DNA from: Pacificimonas flava
Lineage (GTDB): Bacteria > Pseudomonadota > Alphaproteobacteria > Sphingomonadales > Sphingomonadaceae
Assembly (NCBI RefSeq): GCF_000342165.1
Contig: NZ_AMRV01000004.1
Span: forward strand, 124,001 to 188,000
Direction: 5' to 3'
DNA length: 64,000 bases
Positions 10,401-18,784 of the stretch are shown here, piece after piece. A program made the translations under genes and the position numbers. Within the stretch, counting starts at the first letter, position 1, and each line of letters starts with the position of its first letter. Under the pieces are notes generated by a model, which had not been told where the DNA came from, did not search any database, and saw nothing but the letters and a program-made list of their open reading frames with translations.

Positions 10401-10568
10401 ATCTCCACCGTGCTGACGCTGCTCGTCATTCCCGCCTTCTACTGGCTGCTGGCGCGGGGCACCTCGAGCCCGGAGGCCGTTACACGTCAGCTCGAGGAGC
10501 AGATCGAGGAGCGGGAGCGCAGTGGCGGCGGAATGGACGCCGATACCGCTCCTCAGCCGGCCGAATAA
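7410..10568 (+). CDS. RND-family efflux permease
   Basis: This is a 1052-residue inner-membrane proton/drug antiporter of the AcrB/MexB (HAE1) type. GTG 7410 overlaps the adaptor stop (GTGA), which indicates translational coupling. The N-terminal helix LSDVSVKRPVFAVVLSLLLV is typical. The periplasmic porter domain follows, and the TM4 segment carries VLAIGLVVDDAIVVLENIY with the paired Asp residues used for proton relay. A second porter domain precedes the C-terminal helices (LVGLAAKNGILIVEFANQLR). Length and the duplicated 6+6 helix layout match the family. Substrate range is unknown. The gene ends 6 bases from the convergent MATE gene. Confidence 0.95.
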   Translation: MKLSDVSVKRPVFAVVLSLLLVLAGIVGFLQLPIREYPSIDPPIVSVDVNYPGAAATVVESRITQLLEDRIAGIEGIDTIRSTSRDGRADVSIEFTPDRNVDNAANDVRDRVSGALDNLPEEADPPEINKVDSDARPVMWLNVTGEGRDRLWLADYVDRVLVDRFSSIDGVAQVRVNGARPAIRVWMDRRALAAYRLTPGDIETALRRENVELPAGRVESSGTNLTVRVARAYQSVRDFEQLVVRRGDDGSLLRLGDVARVELGSSNEYDYFRSNGEPGVGLGIVIQSGANTLSVAEGVKARMAEVEPLLPDGVRIGISLDSSVFIAKAIDAVWETLIIAAILVVFVIYLFLGSIRATVIPAVTVPVSLIGTFFALWIFGLSINLLTLLGMVLAIGLVVDDAIVVLENIYHRIEQGERRLLAAFAGARQVGFAVLATSAVTIAVFLPLMFLPGNTGLLFRDLAVTMIVSITISTFTSLTLIPVMCANMLQRGATPSRLSRFIDRNFEKGSQRYESVLSKLVRRPFIVGGVTFALVGALAFISFSTLQSELAPKEDTGFIFGNVSIAEGAGWDRLVGVMDDMERLTSPLVDGEGNDQSVPIRRVLLRAPDSWGPTGDFSGGRMIIFLKDWADRTMSTQETADELNTVLSSYPRARAFVSVGGGLGSGGGEEIEFVIAGDTYEELARARDALFVAADYPGIGTLESDYQETRPQLIVNVDKTRAADLGVSTQEIGRTLESMMGTRQAGTFIDRGEEYDIIMQAEPEDRVTPQDLAGVYVRGRAGDVVPLSALVSLDTRAEAGELPRFNKLRSITLSGTVAPGYSLGDALNFLEQEAMQLPEVAAIGYEGQSRALKQTGGSIWLVLGLSIVLVYLVLAAQFESFVSPLIIVLGVPLAIGGGVFGLLMMGGTLNLYSQIGLVMLVGLAAKNGILIVEFANQLRDEGRSFDRAILEAAKRRLRPVLMTSIATVAGAVPLMIAHGAGAGSRQAIGTVIVWGVSISTVLTLLVIPAFYWLLARGTSSPEAVTRQLEEQIEERERSGGGMDADTAPQPAE

Positions 10569-10574
10569 CGCCGA

Positions 10575-12050
10575 TCAGCCAGAGGGCGATATGGCGCCGC
10601 CGGGTTCGCAGGCGGCCATTGCCTCCTCGCGCAGCTCTTCCTCGTCCGGGGGCACCAGGTCGGTATTGCGCCATTTGCCGTAGCGATAGAGCAGCCACGC
10701 CGCGCAGACGATAAACAGGGAGCCGGCTGGGAAGCTGAGCCATAATGCGTCGGCGCCGTACCGAGGGTAGGCCGCGACGGCGAGACCCAGCCGCACGGGA
10801 TACATGCCGATAAAAAGGATAATCAGCGGACCCACGACCTCCCCATTGGCGCGCACCGTTCCGAACAGCACGAGCGTGACGCCGAACATGATGAAGCTCC
10901 ATGTCGCCAGCAGATGGATATGTTGTCCGATGGGGATGGCGGGACTGTCCGTACCCAGGAACAGGGCCAGGGCCGGCCGGTCGAACAGCGTCAGAAGCGC
11001 CACCAGCGCGCCTGTCATGGCAAGGTTGTAGACCACGCCCCGTGCTGTGATCCGCGATACCCGTTCCCAGCGCCCGGCGCCGATATTTTGTGCCGCCATG
11101 GCGCTGACCGCCGCGCCGAGCGCCATGGCCGGCATCTGCACATAGGTCCAGAGTTGCTGCGCCACGCCGTAGGCGGCGACGGTCATCACGCCCTCCCGGT
11201 TCACGAGGCCCAGCATCGCCAGCGCGGAGGATGAAATGACGATCATCTGCAAACCGATGGGAACGCCCTTCCTGACGATCACGGGGATGAGGTCGCGTGC
11301 CGGCATGAGATAGCGAAGCTCCGGACCGCGTAGGCGCAGGGGAAGGTCGCGGGCATAGATAAAGAACAGCATGGCCGTGAGGCCGACATATCCGGCAATG
11401 ACCGTCGCCAAAGCCGAACCGGCGATACCGAGCGCGGGGAAGGGACCGATGCCGGCGATCAGCAGCGGGTTCAGCGCGATATCGATGATGACGGTCAGCG
11501 CCATAAACCACATGGGTGTAAGGGCATCGCCCCCGCCGCGTAGCGCCATCATGATGATCGTCGTCACCATCATGGGCGGCATGGCAACGAAGATCATTCG
11601 CAAATAGGCGAGGGCGAGGGGGGCGACGCTGCGGGGCGTACCCATCAGGTCGAGAAGCCAGGGCGATACAAACCAGCCGAGGACGGCCATGATCGTGGCG
11701 GCCACGACGCCGGCCCCGACGGCCGTTCCGACGGTGCGCCGGGCGAGCGTCAGATCGCGCCGGCCGAACGCCTGGCCGATGATGATGGTGGCGGCCATGC
11801 CGAAGCCGAAGACGAAGGCCACCAACAGAAACATGACGATGTTTCCGTTCGTGGCGGCGGCGAGCGCATCCTCGCCGAGGAAGCGTCCGATCCAGATCGC
11901 ATTCACCGATCCGTTCAGCGATTGCAGAACCGAGGAGGCAAGCGTCGGGACGGCGAAGGCCAGAAGCGTCCGCCCGATGGGCCCCTGGGTAAGATCGCGT
12001 TGCCGAGGCTGCATCGGTGCGTTCGCGCTGCGGGCCGGAATGTCCTTCAT
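10575..12050 (-). CDS. MATE-family efflux transporter
   Basis: This is a 491-residue multidrug and toxin extrusion protein with about 12 membrane segments. It exports cationic compounds using a Na+ or H+ gradient. ATG 12050 has GATCGAGGT just upstream and leaves a short basic N-tail (PMQPRQRDLTQGPIGRTLL) before the first helix. The frame stays open to 12170, but the extra residues are charged and Cys/His-rich and do not look like MATE sequence. Hallmarks include FAVPTLASSVLQSLNGSVNA and the repeated small-residue-rich helices of the two 6-TM halves (the second beginning near RKGVPIGLQM). It diverges from a Bcr/CflA-type pump across a region with a perfect palindrome. Confidence 0.9.
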   Translation of the reverse strand: MKDIPARSANAPMQPRQRDLTQGPIGRTLLAFAVPTLASSVLQSLNGSVNAIWIGRFLGEDALAAATNGNIVMFLLVAFVFGFGMAATIIIGQAFGRRDLTLARRTVGTAVGAGVVAATIMAVLGWFVSPWLLDLMGTPRSVAPLALAYLRMIFVAMPPMMVTTIIMMALRGGGDALTPMWFMALTVIIDIALNPLLIAGIGPFPALGIAGSALATVIAGYVGLTAMLFFIYARDLPLRLRGPELRYLMPARDLIPVIVRKGVPIGLQMIVISSSALAMLGLVNREGVMTVAAYGVAQQLWTYVQMPAMALGAAVSAMAAQNIGAGRWERVSRITARGVVYNLAMTGALVALLTLFDRPALALFLGTDSPAIPIGQHIHLLATWSFIMFGVTLVLFGTVRANGEVVGPLIILFIGMYPVRLGLAVAAYPRYGADALWLSFPAGSLFIVCAAWLLYRYGKWRNTDLVPPDEEELREEAMAACEPGGAISPSG

Positions 12051-12094
12051 ACCTCGATCCTGCTCGTGCCCTCTCTCCGAGCCAAGAGCGCATA

Positions 12095-12110
12095 TGTGAC
12101 AGTGGTCACA
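12095..12110. promoter_or_regulatory. CRP-like palindrome between two divergent efflux genes
   Basis: TGTGAC-AGTG-GTCACA is a perfect inverted repeat that also reads TGTGA-N6-TCACA, the classic CRP/FNR-superfamily CRP site. An overlapping second repeat, AGTGG-TCACAC-CCACT, spans 12101-12116. It lies 45 bases upstream of the MATE start and 86 bases upstream of the MFS start. No regulator gene adjoins it. Confidence 0.5.
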
Positions 12111-12195
12111 CCCACTGGACATCTGAGCCACGCATCGTAACGAGGCGGAACGCCTTCGCATTTGCAGCATTCCGCTGAGACGAGAGGATCGGAAA

Positions 12196-13434
12196 ATGGA
12201 TATTCAGCGGCCGGCCGTCACGGGTATCGGAACGGGGGAACTCGTCGTCATGGTGGCGTTCCTGATGGCGCTGAATGCGCTTGCCATCGACGTTATGCTG
12301 CCTGCGCTGGGCGAGATCGCCGTGGCGATGAACGTGGTGGCGCAGGATGCCGCGCGGTCTTCCAACAAGCAGCAGCTCGTTATCTATGCCTATGTGGCGG
12401 GCTTTGGCGTTCCGCAGCTCATCTTCGGTCCGATCTCGGACCGCTTCGGGCGCAAGCCCGTCCTCTCCTTCTGCTTGATCGCCTATTCCATCGTGGGCGC
12501 GATCTGCATGTTCGCGGGCAGCTTTACCATGCTCCTTGCCGCGCGCTTCTTCCAGGGTGTGGCGGCAAGCGGCGTTCGCGTGGTCGCGGTCTCTATCGTG
12601 CGGGATATGTTCGCAGGACGCGGAATGGCGCGGATCATGTCTCTCGTCATGACGATCTTCATGGTCGTGCCGATCCTTGCGCCGTCCATCGGCCAACTCG
12701 TGCTGTTCACGGGGCATTGGGAATGGACATTCGGCGTTCTCGTCGTCGCGGGCATCGCCTGTTTCTTCTGGATCCAGGCCCGCCTGCCGGAATCCCTGCC
12801 GGAGGAGCGTCGCCGTCCGCTGGACTGGGCGAGTTCCTTCGCCGCCTACGCCGAAGTCTTCCGCAACCGGTCGGCGCGCGGATACATGCTGGCGGGCGGT
12901 ATGATCTTCGGCTCCCTGTTCGCGTTCATCGGCTCCGCGGAGCAAATCTTCACGGAGGTGTTCGGGCAGGAGCGGACGTTCGTCCTGTGGTTCGCGGGCA
13001 TCGCCGTCACCATGTCCTGCGCCAACCTGACGAATTCGCGGCTTGTAGAGCGGTTCGGCATGCGCCGCATGAGCCATTTCGCGCTGTTCGGCTTCATCGG
13101 CTTCGCAACGCTCTTGCTGATCGTGATGCGGGTTTTTGGAGAGCAGCTCTACCTGTTCTTCCCGCTGTTCGCGCTGGTCTTCGCCTGCTTCGGCTTCATC
13201 GGCTCGAACTTCAACGCGCTCGCCATGGAGCCGCTGGGTCATGTCGCGGGCAGCGCCAGCGCGGCCTTCGGCTTCGCGACCACCACCCTCGCCAGCCTGA
13301 TCGGTTACACGATCGGCAGCCAGTATGACGGCAGTGTCATTCCGGTGGTGACCGGGTTCGTGGTCCTTGGGTTCAGCACGCTTTCCATAGTCGCCATCAC
13401 GGAACGGGGAAAGCTGGCGCGCGCGACCGTCTGA
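12196..13434 (+). CDS. Bcr/CflA-type MFS drug transporter
   Basis: This is a 412-residue major facilitator with 12 predicted helices. The loop 2-3 motif appears as GPISDRFGRKPVL, the MFS motif A. The N-terminal half carries ARFFQGVAASGVRVVAVSIVRDMF, which matches the RALQG...R..VRD pattern of the Bcr/CflA drug:H+ antiporter subfamily. ATG 12196 follows GAGAGGATCGG. The gene diverges from the MATE pump. Expected to act in the inner membrane, but the substrate cannot be told from sequence. It is convergent with the SDR gene, with about 20 bases between the stops. Confidence 0.88.
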   Translation: MDIQRPAVTGIGTGELVVMVAFLMALNALAIDVMLPALGEIAVAMNVVAQDAARSSNKQQLVIYAYVAGFGVPQLIFGPISDRFGRKPVLSFCLIAYSIVGAICMFAGSFTMLLAARFFQGVAASGVRVVAVSIVRDMFAGRGMARIMSLVMTIFMVVPILAPSIGQLVLFTGHWEWTFGVLVVAGIACFFWIQARLPESLPEERRRPLDWASSFAAYAEVFRNRSARGYMLAGGMIFGSLFAFIGSAEQIFTEVFGQERTFVLWFAGIAVTMSCANLTNSRLVERFGMRRMSHFALFGFIGFATLLLIVMRVFGEQLYLFFPLFALVFACFGFIGSNFNALAMEPLGHVAGSASAAFGFATTTLASLIGYTIGSQYDGSVIPVVTGFVVLGFSTLSIVAITERGKLARATV

Positions 13435-13455
13435 CCGCGCACGCCGACCGCCCAG

Positions 13456-14247
13456 TCAACTGGGGCCGGAGCCCGGCAGCGCGGCATGGACGAGCCCGCC
13501 GTCGACGACCAGCGTATGGCCGATGACATAGTCCCCCGCGCGGCTGGCGAGGTAGAGCGCGGCCGCAGCCATATCCTCCGCCTCTCCGATGCGGCCGGCC
13601 GGAATGCCGCCGGACAATGCACCGCCATGGTCCCGCGCGGCGCGGTTCATGTCGCTGGCGAAGGCGCCTGGCGCAATTGCGTTTACATAGATGTGATCCC
13701 TTACCAGCCGGGCCGCCATGCGTTTCGTCAACTGAATGACGGCGGCCTTCGATGCCTGGTAGCTGTAGGTTTCCATGCCGTTCAGGCGCATGCCGTCGAT
13801 GGAGGCGATATTCACGACCTTCGCCGGCGCCTCTGACGTGGCGGCTGCGGTCAGCGACCCATGGAGGGCCTGCGTCAGGAAAAAGAGCGACTTCACATTA
13901 AGGTCCATGACCTTGTCCCAGCCGCCTTCCGGGAAGTCGAGATAGTCAGCGCCCCAGGCTGCGCCCGCATTGTTCACCAGAATGTCGAGCTTGTCCTCAC
14001 GCGATCCGATCTCCTGCGCCAACGCGGCGCATCCTTCCAGGGTGGAGATATCCATGGGAATGCCCACGACCTTTTCGCCAAGCTCCTGAACGGTCGCGGC
14101 GACCTGATCTTCCTTGCGGGCGGTAATGTAGACGCGGCTGGCACCAGCGCCCAGGAAGCCCTCGACGATCATTCGTCCGATCCCGCGTGAGCCGCCGGTG
14201 ACGAGAGCGGTGCGTCCTTCCAGGCTGAAGAGCTTGGCGATATCCAT
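13456..14247 (-). CDS. RhlG-like short-chain dehydrogenase/reductase
   Basis: This is a 263-residue classical SDR. The cofactor motif is TGGSRGIG (residues 17-24), followed by NNAG near residue 90, the catalytic Ser in VNIASIDG, and the catalytic pair in YQASK. The overall pattern (SLEGRTALVTGGSRGIGRMI, NNAGAAWGADYLDFPEGGWDKVMDLNV, ending LVVDGG) resembles the RhlG group of NADPH-dependent 3-ketoacyl reductases. AAAGGAGGATCAC just before ATG 14247 is a near-perfect ribosome site. No rhamnolipid genes are nearby, so the substrate is open. It diverges from metZ. Confidence 0.85.
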   Translation of the reverse strand: MDIAKLFSLEGRTALVTGGSRGIGRMIVEGFLGAGASRVYITARKEDQVAATVQELGEKVVGIPMDISTLEGCAALAQEIGSREDKLDILVNNAGAAWGADYLDFPEGGWDKVMDLNVKSLFFLTQALHGSLTAAATSEAPAKVVNIASIDGMRLNGMETYSYQASKAAVIQLTKRMAARLVRDHIYVNAIAPGAFASDMNRAARDHGGALSGGIPAGRIGEAEDMAAAALYLASRAGDYVIGHTLVVDGGLVHAALPGSGPS

Positions 14248-14290
14248 GTGATCCTCCTTTGCATATGGTCACAGTCCCCATACGAACCCT

Positions 14291-14348
14291 GCGCCCGCGT
14301 CGCACCTAGCCCAATTGACCGAAGCGCAGCGGCGCGGCATGCGGGCGC
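14291..14348. repeat. Inverted repeat abutting the metZ start
   Basis: GCGCCCGC (14291-14298) and GCGGGCGC (14341-14348) are perfect 8-base inverted arms. The right arm ends one base before the metZ ATG. If transcribed, it could pair across the initiation region. It is all G/C in a GC-rich genome, so chance is a real alternative. I see no SAM-II-like consensus in the interval. Confidence 0.3.
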
Positions 14349-14349
14349 C

Positions 14350-15555
14350 ATGAAGAACAAGACCGGACATGACCGCAGTATCACGCGCACTTGGCGCCCC
14401 GCGACACAGGCCGTGCGTGGCGGCACGCTACGCAGCGAATTCGGCGAAACCTCCGAGGCGATGTTCCTGACCAGCGGCTACAGCTACGACGTGGCGGAAA
14501 CGGCGGCGGCGCGATTCCGTGGCGATGATGCCGGAATGACCTATTCCCGCCTGCAAAATCCGACGGTGGCGATGCTGGAGGAGCGGCTGTGCCTGATGGA
14601 GGGGGCGGAGGCCTGCCGCGCGCAGGCATCGGGCATGGCGGCGATGACGGCAACGCTTCTGGCACAGCTGTCGGCTGGCGATCACATGGTCGCTGCCCGG
14701 GCGCTTTTCGGATCGTGCCGCTGGCTGGCGGACAGCCTGCTTCCGCGCTTGGGTGTCGAAGTGACGGTGATCGACGGGCGCGACCTCGGCGCGTGGGAGC
14801 GGGCGATCCGAAAAGATACGAAGGTCTGCTTCCTCGAGACACCGGCCAACCCCACGCTCGAGATTATCGACATTCCGGGGGTGGCAGAGCGGGCGCATGC
14901 GGTTGGGGCCAGGCTCGTCGTCGACAATGCGTTTGCGACGCCGATCCTGCAGCGTCCGCTCGACATGGGCGCCGACGTCGTCGCCTATTCGGCGACGAAG
15001 ATGATGGATGGGCAAGGCCGCGTCCTCGCCGGCGCCGTTCTGGGAGACGAGGCGTTCATCAACGACGTGCTGCTGCCCTTCCAGCGGAACACGGGGCCGA
15101 TCCTGTCGCCGTTCAATGCCTGGGTTGTTCTTAAGAGCCTGGAAACCCTGTCGCTGCGCGTGCATCATCAATCGGCGAATGCACTGAAGGTCGCCAGCTT
15201 CCTTGATACGCGTCTGCCGCGGCTTCTCTATCCCGGTCTCACCTCGCACCCGCAGCACGACCTTGCCATGCAGCAGATGACGGCAGGGGGGACGATCATG
15301 GCACTGTTTTTCGATGATCGCCCGCAGGCGCACGCCTTTCTGGATGCGCTCGAGTTGATCGACATTTCGAACAATATCGGCGACAGCCGCACGCTGTGCA
15401 CGCATCCCGCCTCGACCACTCACTACGGCATCAGCGAAGAGGCGCGCGCCGACATGGGGATTACCGAGGGAATGCTGCGCATGTCCATCGGCCTCGAGGA
15501 TCCTGAGGACCTGATCGAGGATCTGGATCCGGCACTGAGGACGGTCGGGCTTTAG
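14350..15555 (+). CDS. metZ: O-succinylhomoserine sulfhydrylase
   Basis: This PLP enzyme (401 residues) makes homocysteine directly from O-succinylhomoserine and sulfide, in the methionine pathway. The Cys/Met-metabolism PLP fold is clear: MTYSRLQNPTVAMLEERL at the start of the large domain, VVDNAFATPILQRPLDMGADV, and the PLP lysine in YSATKMMDGQGRVLAGAVLG. The DGQGRVL context after the lysine is characteristic of MetZ, as opposed to cystathionine synthase or lyase. The C-terminal MLRMSIGLEDPEDLIEDL is conserved. ATG 14350 is chosen because the upstream in-frame region lacks family sequence and there is no better start, although no strong ribosome site is seen. hom, which makes the homoserine precursor, lies at 23927. 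Confidence 0.92.
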   Translation: MKNKTGHDRSITRTWRPATQAVRGGTLRSEFGETSEAMFLTSGYSYDVAETAAARFRGDDAGMTYSRLQNPTVAMLEERLCLMEGAEACRAQASGMAAMTATLLAQLSAGDHMVAARALFGSCRWLADSLLPRLGVEVTVIDGRDLGAWERAIRKDTKVCFLETPANPTLEIIDIPGVAERAHAVGARLVVDNAFATPILQRPLDMGADVVAYSATKMMDGQGRVLAGAVLGDEAFINDVLLPFQRNTGPILSPFNAWVVLKSLETLSLRVHHQSANALKVASFLDTRLPRLLYPGLTSHPQHDLAMQQMTAGGTIMALFFDDRPQAHAFLDALELIDISNNIGDSRTLCTHPASTTHYGISEEARADMGITEGMLRMSIGLEDPEDLIEDLDPALRTVGL

Positions 15556-15576
15556 CCGGCCGATTCCGGCTCGCCC

Positions 15577-16476
15577 CTAGACCCGCACCGTAAACTTGCG
15601 GGAGCAGAATTCGCAATCCACATCGACGGTGCCGTTCGGACTGCGAATTTCCGCCTTTTCCTCGTCCGACAGCGTCGACAGGCGATTTTCGATCATGGCG
15701 ACACTGCACCGGCATCCACGCGACAGCGGGATGGCGGGGATGACGCGGATCTCGTCCTCGTGGAAGAGACGCCAGAGAAGGGTCTGCAGCGGCAGGGCCG
15801 GATCACTCAGTTCGTCCCTGGTGACTGTCGCGCCGAGCGTTTCCAGATGTTCCCAGTCCGCACGTGTGTCGACCGCATGCAGCCGCTCGCCGCCCTCCTC
15901 GCCGCGGGGAAGGTGCTGGAGGAGGAGACCGCCGGCATGCCAGCCATCCTCGGTCCAGCGAACGTCGGCGCGAAGCAGCGTCGGTATCTGTTCGGAGGAA
16001 TCGAAATAGGCCGTGAACGCATCACACAGGGATTCCCCCTTGAGTTCGACGATACCTTGATAGCGCTCCTCACTGGCCGAGGGTTCGATGGTCACGGCCA
16101 GATAGCCGGTTCCGACGAGGTCCCGGAGGCTCGGCGCTTCGGAGAGCGGCAATGTCGGGTCAAAGCGCAAATATCCACGCAGTTCTCCTGCGCGGTAATC
16201 GCAGACCAGAAGGTCGATGGCGCCGCCCTCGGCACTCGCCTGAACCGTTGTCTGCCCCTCATCGCGCTTCAGCATCGAACCGAGAAGGCCGGTCAGTACC
16301 AGCGCCTCGCCCAGCAACTTTGCGATCGGCGCTGGGTAATCGTGCGCCGCCAGAATTGCATTCAGGGCGTCGCCCAGTCTCAGGATGCGGCCGCGCCCGG
16401 ACCTGTCCGGGATTGTGAAGCCCAGAACGACATCTTCCGTGCGTTCGGCGGCGATCTGGCTGGCTGCGTTCTCCAT
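15577..16476 (-). CDS. hslO: Redox-regulated chaperone Hsp33
   Basis: This is a 299-residue cytosolic holdase activated by oxidation. The C-terminal zinc-binding redox switch is intact: CRC at residues 255-257 and CEFC at residues 288-291, the CXC...CXXC pattern of the family. The N-terminal substrate-binding domain carries the conserved segments TGLLGSMLKRDEG and LPLSEAPSLRDLVG. It is the third gene of argD-argF-hslO, 14 bases after argF, an order shared by many alphaproteobacteria. ATG 16476 has TAGGAGG upstream. Confidence 0.95.
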   Translation of the reverse strand: MENAASQIAAERTEDVVLGFTIPDRSGRGRILRLGDALNAILAAHDYPAPIAKLLGEALVLTGLLGSMLKRDEGQTTVQASAEGGAIDLLVCDYRAGELRGYLRFDPTLPLSEAPSLRDLVGTGYLAVTIEPSASEERYQGIVELKGESLCDAFTAYFDSSEQIPTLLRADVRWTEDGWHAGGLLLQHLPRGEEGGERLHAVDTRADWEHLETLGATVTRDELSDPALPLQTLLWRLFHEDEIRVIPAIPLSRGCRCSVAMIENRLSTLSDEEKAEIRSPNGTVDVDCEFCSRKFTVRV

Positions 16477-16490
16477 GGGCGCTCGACCTC

Positions 16491-17417
16491 CTAAATCCTA
16501 CCGAGGCACCAGAGCAGCACGGCCTTCTGGGCGTGCACGCGGTTCTCTGCCTCGTCGAAAATGGCCGACTGGGGGCCGTCGATGACCTCCGCCGTCACTT
16601 CTTCGCCGCGGTGCGCCGGCAGGCAGTGGAGGAACAGCGCATCGGGTGCCGCTGCGCGCATCAGCTCCTCCGTGACCTGAAAGGGCGCGAGCGCGACCAG
16701 GCGCTTGTTACGGTCGCGGTCGCCCATCGACACCCAGGTGTCGGTAACCACCACGTCCGCACCCTCAACTGCCTCCTGCGGGTGGCGCACAACCTCGATC
16801 TTCGCATCCATCGCTTCCGCGGCGCGAACGAAGCGGGCGTCAGGGTCATAGGCGGGCGGCGTCGACAGCCTGAGCGTGAAGCCGAGAAGCGCTGCCGCCT
16901 CGATCAGCGAGTGGCAGACATTGTTGCCATCGCCAAGCCATGTCCATGTCGTGCCGGCGACGGGCTTTCCGCGCCGTTCCTCGACCGTCAGCACATCCGC
17001 CAGGATCTGGCAGGGGTGCGTGTCGTCCGTCAGCCCGTTGACGACCGGGACCGAAGCGGCGCGGGCAAGGGCGGTCAGCTTTGCATGGTGATCGGTGCGG
17101 ATGGCGATGGCGTCGACATAGCGCGACAGGACGGCGGCGGTATCTTCGACCGTCTCGCCGCGCCCCAGCTGCATGTCGCCCGACGACAGGGTGATCGCGC
17201 TGCCGCCGAGCTGGCGCATGGCGATGTCGAACGAAACCCGCGTGCGTGTCGAGCTTTTCTCGAAGATCGAGGCAAGGACATGCCCTGCGAGCGGGGCATC
17301 GTCGTCTGGGGCGCCCTTCGGTCGTCCGGCCCGAGCGGCCTTGCGCGCATGTGCGGCATCCAGGATGGCGCGGACGGCAACGGCGCCGGTTTCACCGAGG
17401 TCGAGGAAGCTTGGCAT
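16491..17417 (-). CDS. argF: Ornithine carbamoyltransferase
   Basis: This is a 308-residue enzyme that converts ornithine and carbamoyl phosphate to citrulline in arginine synthesis. The carbamoyl-phosphate loop STRTRVSFD, the HPCQILAD motif and the ornithine-binding [11 protein letters not shown] loop are all present. VSMGD near the C-terminal half is also conserved. Length is standard. It sits 17 bases downstream of argD and 14 bases upstream of hslO, on the same strand, so the three are probably co-transcribed. Confidence 0.96.
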   Translation of the reverse strand: MPSFLDLGETGAVAVRAILDAAHARKAARAGRPKGAPDDDAPLAGHVLASIFEKSSTRTRVSFDIAMRQLGGSAITLSSGDMQLGRGETVEDTAAVLSRYVDAIAIRTDHHAKLTALARAASVPVVNGLTDDTHPCQILADVLTVEERRGKPVAGTTWTWLGDGNNVCHSLIEAAALLGFTLRLSTPPAYDPDARFVRAAEAMDAKIEVVRHPQEAVEGADVVVTDTWVSMGDRDRNKRLVALAPFQVTEELMRAAAPDALFLHCLPAHRGEEVTAEVIDGPQSAIFDEAENRVHAQKAVLLWCLGRI

Positions 17418-17434
17418 GATCGGGTCCAGTCTCT

Positions 17435-18637
17435 CTAGCCGGGCAGCGTGCCGTCAGCCTTCGCCTTGCGATAGGCGGTGGCAGCCTCCGACAATTTCGA
17501 AACGGCCTCCTCAATGTGAGGCTCCTCGATATTGAGGGGGGGCAGCAGGCGCACGACATTGTCGCCGGCCGCAACCGTCAGGATGCCGTACTGCCGCGCG
17601 AAGTTGACGAAGGGACGCGTTGCCTCGGTCATTTGCAGTCCCAGCATCAAGCCCTTGCCGCGAATGCCGGTGAACAGGTCGTCATGATTGGGAATCATCT
17701 GCTCGACCGCATGCACCAAACGCTCGCCGAGACGCTTCACATTGGCGAGGAAGTCAGGCTCCGCAACCACATCGAGAACCGCCATGCCGGCGGCCATGCC
17801 CAGCGGATTGCCGCCATAGGTCGACCCGTGTGTTCCGACCGTCATGCCGACTGCCGCCTTTTCGCTGGCAAGGCAGGCACCGAGAGGAAAACCGCCGCCA
17901 ATGCCCTTTGCAACGGCCATGATGTCGGGCGTCACGCCATATTGCTCATGCGCGAACAAGGTGCCCGTACGCGCAACACCGCACTGCACTTCATCGAAGA
18001 TCAGCATCAGGTCGTGCTCGTCACAAAGGGCACGCAGCCCCTGCAGGAACTCGGGCGTTGCCGGCAGAATGCCGCCTTCGCCCTGCACGGGTTCGACCAT
18101 GATCGCCGCGGTCTTGTCGGTGATCAGCGCCTTCGTCGCCTCAAGATCGTTGAACGGCGCGTAATCCGACCAGTCCGGCAACGGCTCGAACGGCACGCGC
18201 AGCTTCTCGCTACCCGTGGCGGAAATGGCGGCGATGGACCGCCCGTGAAAGGCATTGTTGAAGGTGATAATGCGCGTGCGCTCGGGATGGCCGGAGACGT
18301 GCTGGTATGCGAGGGCCGTCTTCGCCGCGCATTCGAAGGCCTCCACCCCCGAATTCGTAAAGAAAACCGTGTCCGCAAAGGTAAGGTCCACCAGCCGCTG
18401 CGCCAATTCCCACTGGGCGGGAACGGAGTAGAGATTGGAAACGTGCATCAGCGTGGCCGCCTGCTTCTGAATCGTCTCGACCAGATGGGGGTGGCTGTGC
18501 CCCAGAATATTGACCGCGATGCCGCTGGCGAAGTCCAGATAGCGCTTCCCGTCCTTGCCGATCAGATAGGCGCCTTCTCCCTTTACGGGTTCGACTTCGC
18601 AGCGCGCATAGGTCGGCATCAGGGCGGGGATGGTCAT
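17435..18637 (-). CDS. argD: Acetylornithine aminotransferase
   Basis: This is a 400-residue class III PLP aminotransferase that makes N-acetylornithine. Expected features are [19 protein letters not shown] near the N-terminus, [16 protein letters not shown] for phosphate binding, [18 protein letters not shown] with the cofactor Asp, and [17 protein letters not shown] with the PLP lysine. ATG 18637 starts the family-like [20 protein letters not shown] lies about 13 bases upstream. The frame is open to 18724, but the added residues are not conserved in type. First gene of the argD-argF-hslO run. A hairpin in the upstream region (18678-18716) may attenuate it. Confidence 0.95.
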   Translation of the reverse strand: MTIPALMPTYARCEVEPVKGEGAYLIGKDGKRYLDFASGIAVNILGHSHPHLVETIQKQAATLMHVSNLYSVPAQWELAQRLVDLTFADTVFFTNSGVEAFECAAKTALAYQHVSGHPERTRIITFNNAFHGRSIAAISATGSEKLRVPFEPLPDWSDYAPFNDLEATKALITDKTAAIMVEPVQGEGGILPATPEFLQGLRALCDEHDLMLIFDEVQCGVARTGTLFAHEQYGVTPDIMAVAKGIGGGFPLGACLASEKAAVGMTVGTHGSTYGGNPLGMAAGMAVLDVVAEPDFLANVKRLGERLVHAVEQMIPNHDDLFTGIRGKGLMLGLQMTEATRPFVNFARQYGILTVAAGDNVVRLLPPLNIEEPHIEEAVSKLSEAATAYRKAKADGTLPG

Positions 18638-18677
18638 TGCGGGGACATTCCTTCTTGCGAGGGGACTCAAAACGGCG

Positions 18678-18716
18678 AAAGGCACCCTCCGCAATTCGAA
18701 GCGGTGCGTGCCCTTT
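18678..18716 (-). promoter_or_regulatory. Hairpin in the argD leader
   Basis: On the minus strand, AAAGGGCAC and GTGCCTTT pair with one bulge, with an inner CCGC...GCGG stem around an 8-base loop, followed by TTTCGCCGTTTTGAG. It lies 41-79 bases upstream of the argD ATG. The stem plus T-rich tail resembles an attenuator or weak terminator, but no leader peptide was identified. Confidence 0.35.
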
Positions 18717-18784
18717 TGCCCCATTCAGATAGGAGCGACCCCCCGGGCAAGTCAAACGCAGGGCTCCTTGCGCAGATCCGGTTT

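Noticed and set aside
14248-14349. A SAM-II or SAM/SAH riboswitch upstream of metZ
   Set aside because: I searched for the conserved core segments of these riboswitches by eye and found none.
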